A stretch of 15,730 nt of DNA from Gammaproteobacteria bacterium (GTDB lineage: Bacteria; Pseudomonadota; Gammaproteobacteria; Chromatiales; Chromatiaceae). Under the pieces are notes generated by a model, which worked only from the letters and a program-made list of their open reading frames with translations, had not been told where the DNA came from and ran no database searches. The position numbers were made by a program, and so were the translations under genes. The stretch is taken from NCBI GenBank assembly GCA_019136395.1, contig JAGVUH010000015.1, forward strand, positions 1 to 15,730, read 5' to 3'. Within the stretch, counting starts at the first letter, position 1; each line of letters begins with the position of its first letter. Of the stretch, positions 14,966 through 15,730 are shown in pieces.

Positions 14966-15004
14966 ATGACCTATTGGTGTCAGAGATATACAGATTTTGT
15001 CTAG
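14966..15004 (+). pseudogene. Possible truncated gene start with a strong ribosome site
   Basis: GGAGG (14956-14960) sits five bases before ATG 14966, an ideal bacterial start signal, yet the frame stops after 12 codons (MTYWCQRYTDFV) exactly where the 25-base repeats begin. It may be the 5' stub of a gene cut by insertion of the element starting near 14978, or a leader peptide. Only the start signal and the short frame are seen; the rest is inference. Confidence 0.3.
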
Positions 15005-15067
15005 TCCTGCCGACATAGATTCTGTCTGGCAGCATGATTACGAAATCTGTCTAATTCACTGTTAGGC
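14993..15067. repeat. Three 25-base repeats, candidate transposase-binding sites at an element end
   Basis: Units start at 14993, 15018 and 15043. Each opens with a variant of GATTCTGTCT (GATTTTGTCT, GATTCTGTCT, AAATCTGTCT), while the remaining 15 bases differ. A TGTCA at 14978-14982 lies just outside. Regularly spaced repeats near a TGTCA/TGTCG terminus are a feature of Tn5053/Tn402-like elements and their relatives. GC content drops at this point. The opposite end is not in the window. Confidence 0.45.
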
Positions 15068-15097
15068 GACTCAGCACATTTCTCGTGAACAATATTG

Positions 15098-15730
15098 ATG
15101 GACTCATTTGTTGAATGCGTTCGGAATGCAGTCGTAGCATTATGCGAGGGGCGTTCTGTCGAAGCCGCGCAACAACTTAGCGTGATTGACGTTCATGCTC
15201 TCGAGCAGCAGCGCGAAGCAGCATTCGTGAGGGTTTGGGGCGATGGAGCTTTAGCGGCGGGATTCAAACGGCCAGTCCGACCAACCAGCCGAAGAGCGCC
15301 ATCACCGTCGCACGTTCGAGCTATCTACCTCCGCGACCACTACGTCTGCCGGTATTCGCATTGTCAGCGCGCGACAGTTTCAGTCGAGGTTCTTCGTCAG
15401 CTCTCACTCGCCTTTCCGAGCGTCATCCCATATCACCGTCACTGGCGTCGCGCCGATACACACATCATTTACTACACACACTCCGCGAGCTTGGAGCATT
15501 TGATACCGCTTGCTTCCGGTGACCCTGCATCCGAACGTGACGATAATTTACTAACGGCATGCTACGCCTGCAACGAGCTCAAAAACTATCTGCCCACCGA
15601 GCGACTTGGCTGGCATGTCACCGAGCCGTCCGTCCTAGACTGGGCGGGACTCACCGAATACCTTCCAGCCTTGCGTTCAGCTACCTCCGCCTTAACTACA
15701 GCGCAGACTACGGACATAATCGAACATACC
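15098..15730 (+). CDS. HNH endonuclease-like protein, partial (runs off the window)
   Basis: Open frame from ATG 15098 through the last base, 211 codons with no stop, so the C-terminus is missing. The HNH/zinc signature is visible: CRYSHC (C84-C89), LEHLIPL with E133 and H134 as the metal/general-base region, then N152-N153-L and CYACN with C155, C158, N159 and K162. This is the layout of HNH nucleases that hold a structural zinc between two cysteine pairs. The first ~75 residues are a helical N-terminus (EAAQQLSVIDVHALEQQREA) of unknown role. TTG 15095 is an alternative start; a stop lies just upstream in frame, and the ribosome site is weak. Base composition is clearly lower in GC than the genes to the left, consistent with recent transfer. 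It could be an element cargo, a defence nuclease or a restriction enzyme. Confidence 0.75.
   Translation, partial: MDSFVECVRNAVVALCEGRSVEAAQQLSVIDVHALEQQREAAFVRVWGDGALAAGFKRPVRPTSRRAPSPSHVRAIYLRDHYVCRYSHCQRATVSVEVLRQLSLAFPSVIPYHRHWRRADTHIIYYTHSASLEHLIPLASGDPASERDDNLLTACYACNELKNYLPTERLGWHVTEPSVLDWAGLTEYLPALRSATSALTTAQTTDIIEHT

Noticed and set aside
15057..15067. GTTAGGC as an integron attC core site before the HNH gene
   Set aside because: GTTRRRY is short and common; no matching RYYYAAC partner was found upstream, so a cassette recombination site is not supported.
1..15730. CRISPR array, tRNA or rRNA genes
   Set aside because: No regularly spaced repeats of CRISPR length and no recognisable tRNA or rRNA sequences were seen.

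Overview
The window looks like chromosomal DNA of a GC-rich gammaproteobacterium. A purple sulfur bacterium or relative (Chromatiaceae) is my guess, from protein flavour and codon use only. It has three parts: a compact defence-type operon (161-9827), ordinary housekeeping or metabolic genes (9869-14169), and a scarred, gene-poor stretch that leads into lower-GC DNA (14170-15730).

Defence-type operon, all on the + strand: drmA (161-3502), drmB (3499-5406), a stand-alone SF1/UvrD-like helicase (5412-6605), a protein of unknown family (6608-8206) and a NERD-nuclease/SF1-helicase fusion (8217-9827). The junctions are a 4-base ATGA overlap and gaps of 5, 2 and 10 bases, so the five genes are almost certainly cotranscribed. 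drmA and drmB are the core pair of DISARM anti-phage systems. The usual partners are absent here: the phospholipase-D-like drmC, the methyltransferases drmMI and drmMII, and drmD or drmE. Two SF1 helicases, one with a fused nuclease-type domain, and the unknown protein take their place. This is the best candidate for an undescribed system: a DISARM-like module with no methylase that may recognise and destroy DNA through helicase and nuclease action.

Middle region: a hypothetical protein on the - strand (9869-10531) and a PKHD-type Fe(II)/2-oxoglutarate hydroxylase (10883 onward, + strand) face away from each other across a repeat-bearing spacer. The hydroxylase reading frame runs into a short predicted lipoprotein (to 12249). 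Convergent to these is a two-gene - strand operon of a GH13 alpha-amylase-family enzyme (12880-14169) and a LON-substrate-binding-domain protein (12218-12877), separated by 2 bases.

Right end: upstream of the amylase gene lie a G-run cluster able to form a G-quadruplex, an apparent remnant of a tyrosine recombinase with in-frame stops (14590-14815) that carries unusual inverted repeats, and a short tandem repeat. Three TGTCT-centred repeats then occur at exact 25-base spacing (14993-15067), next to a possible TGTCA transposon terminus. Beyond them starts an HNH endonuclease gene of lower GC that runs off the window. Foreign DNA has therefore probably entered on this side as well.
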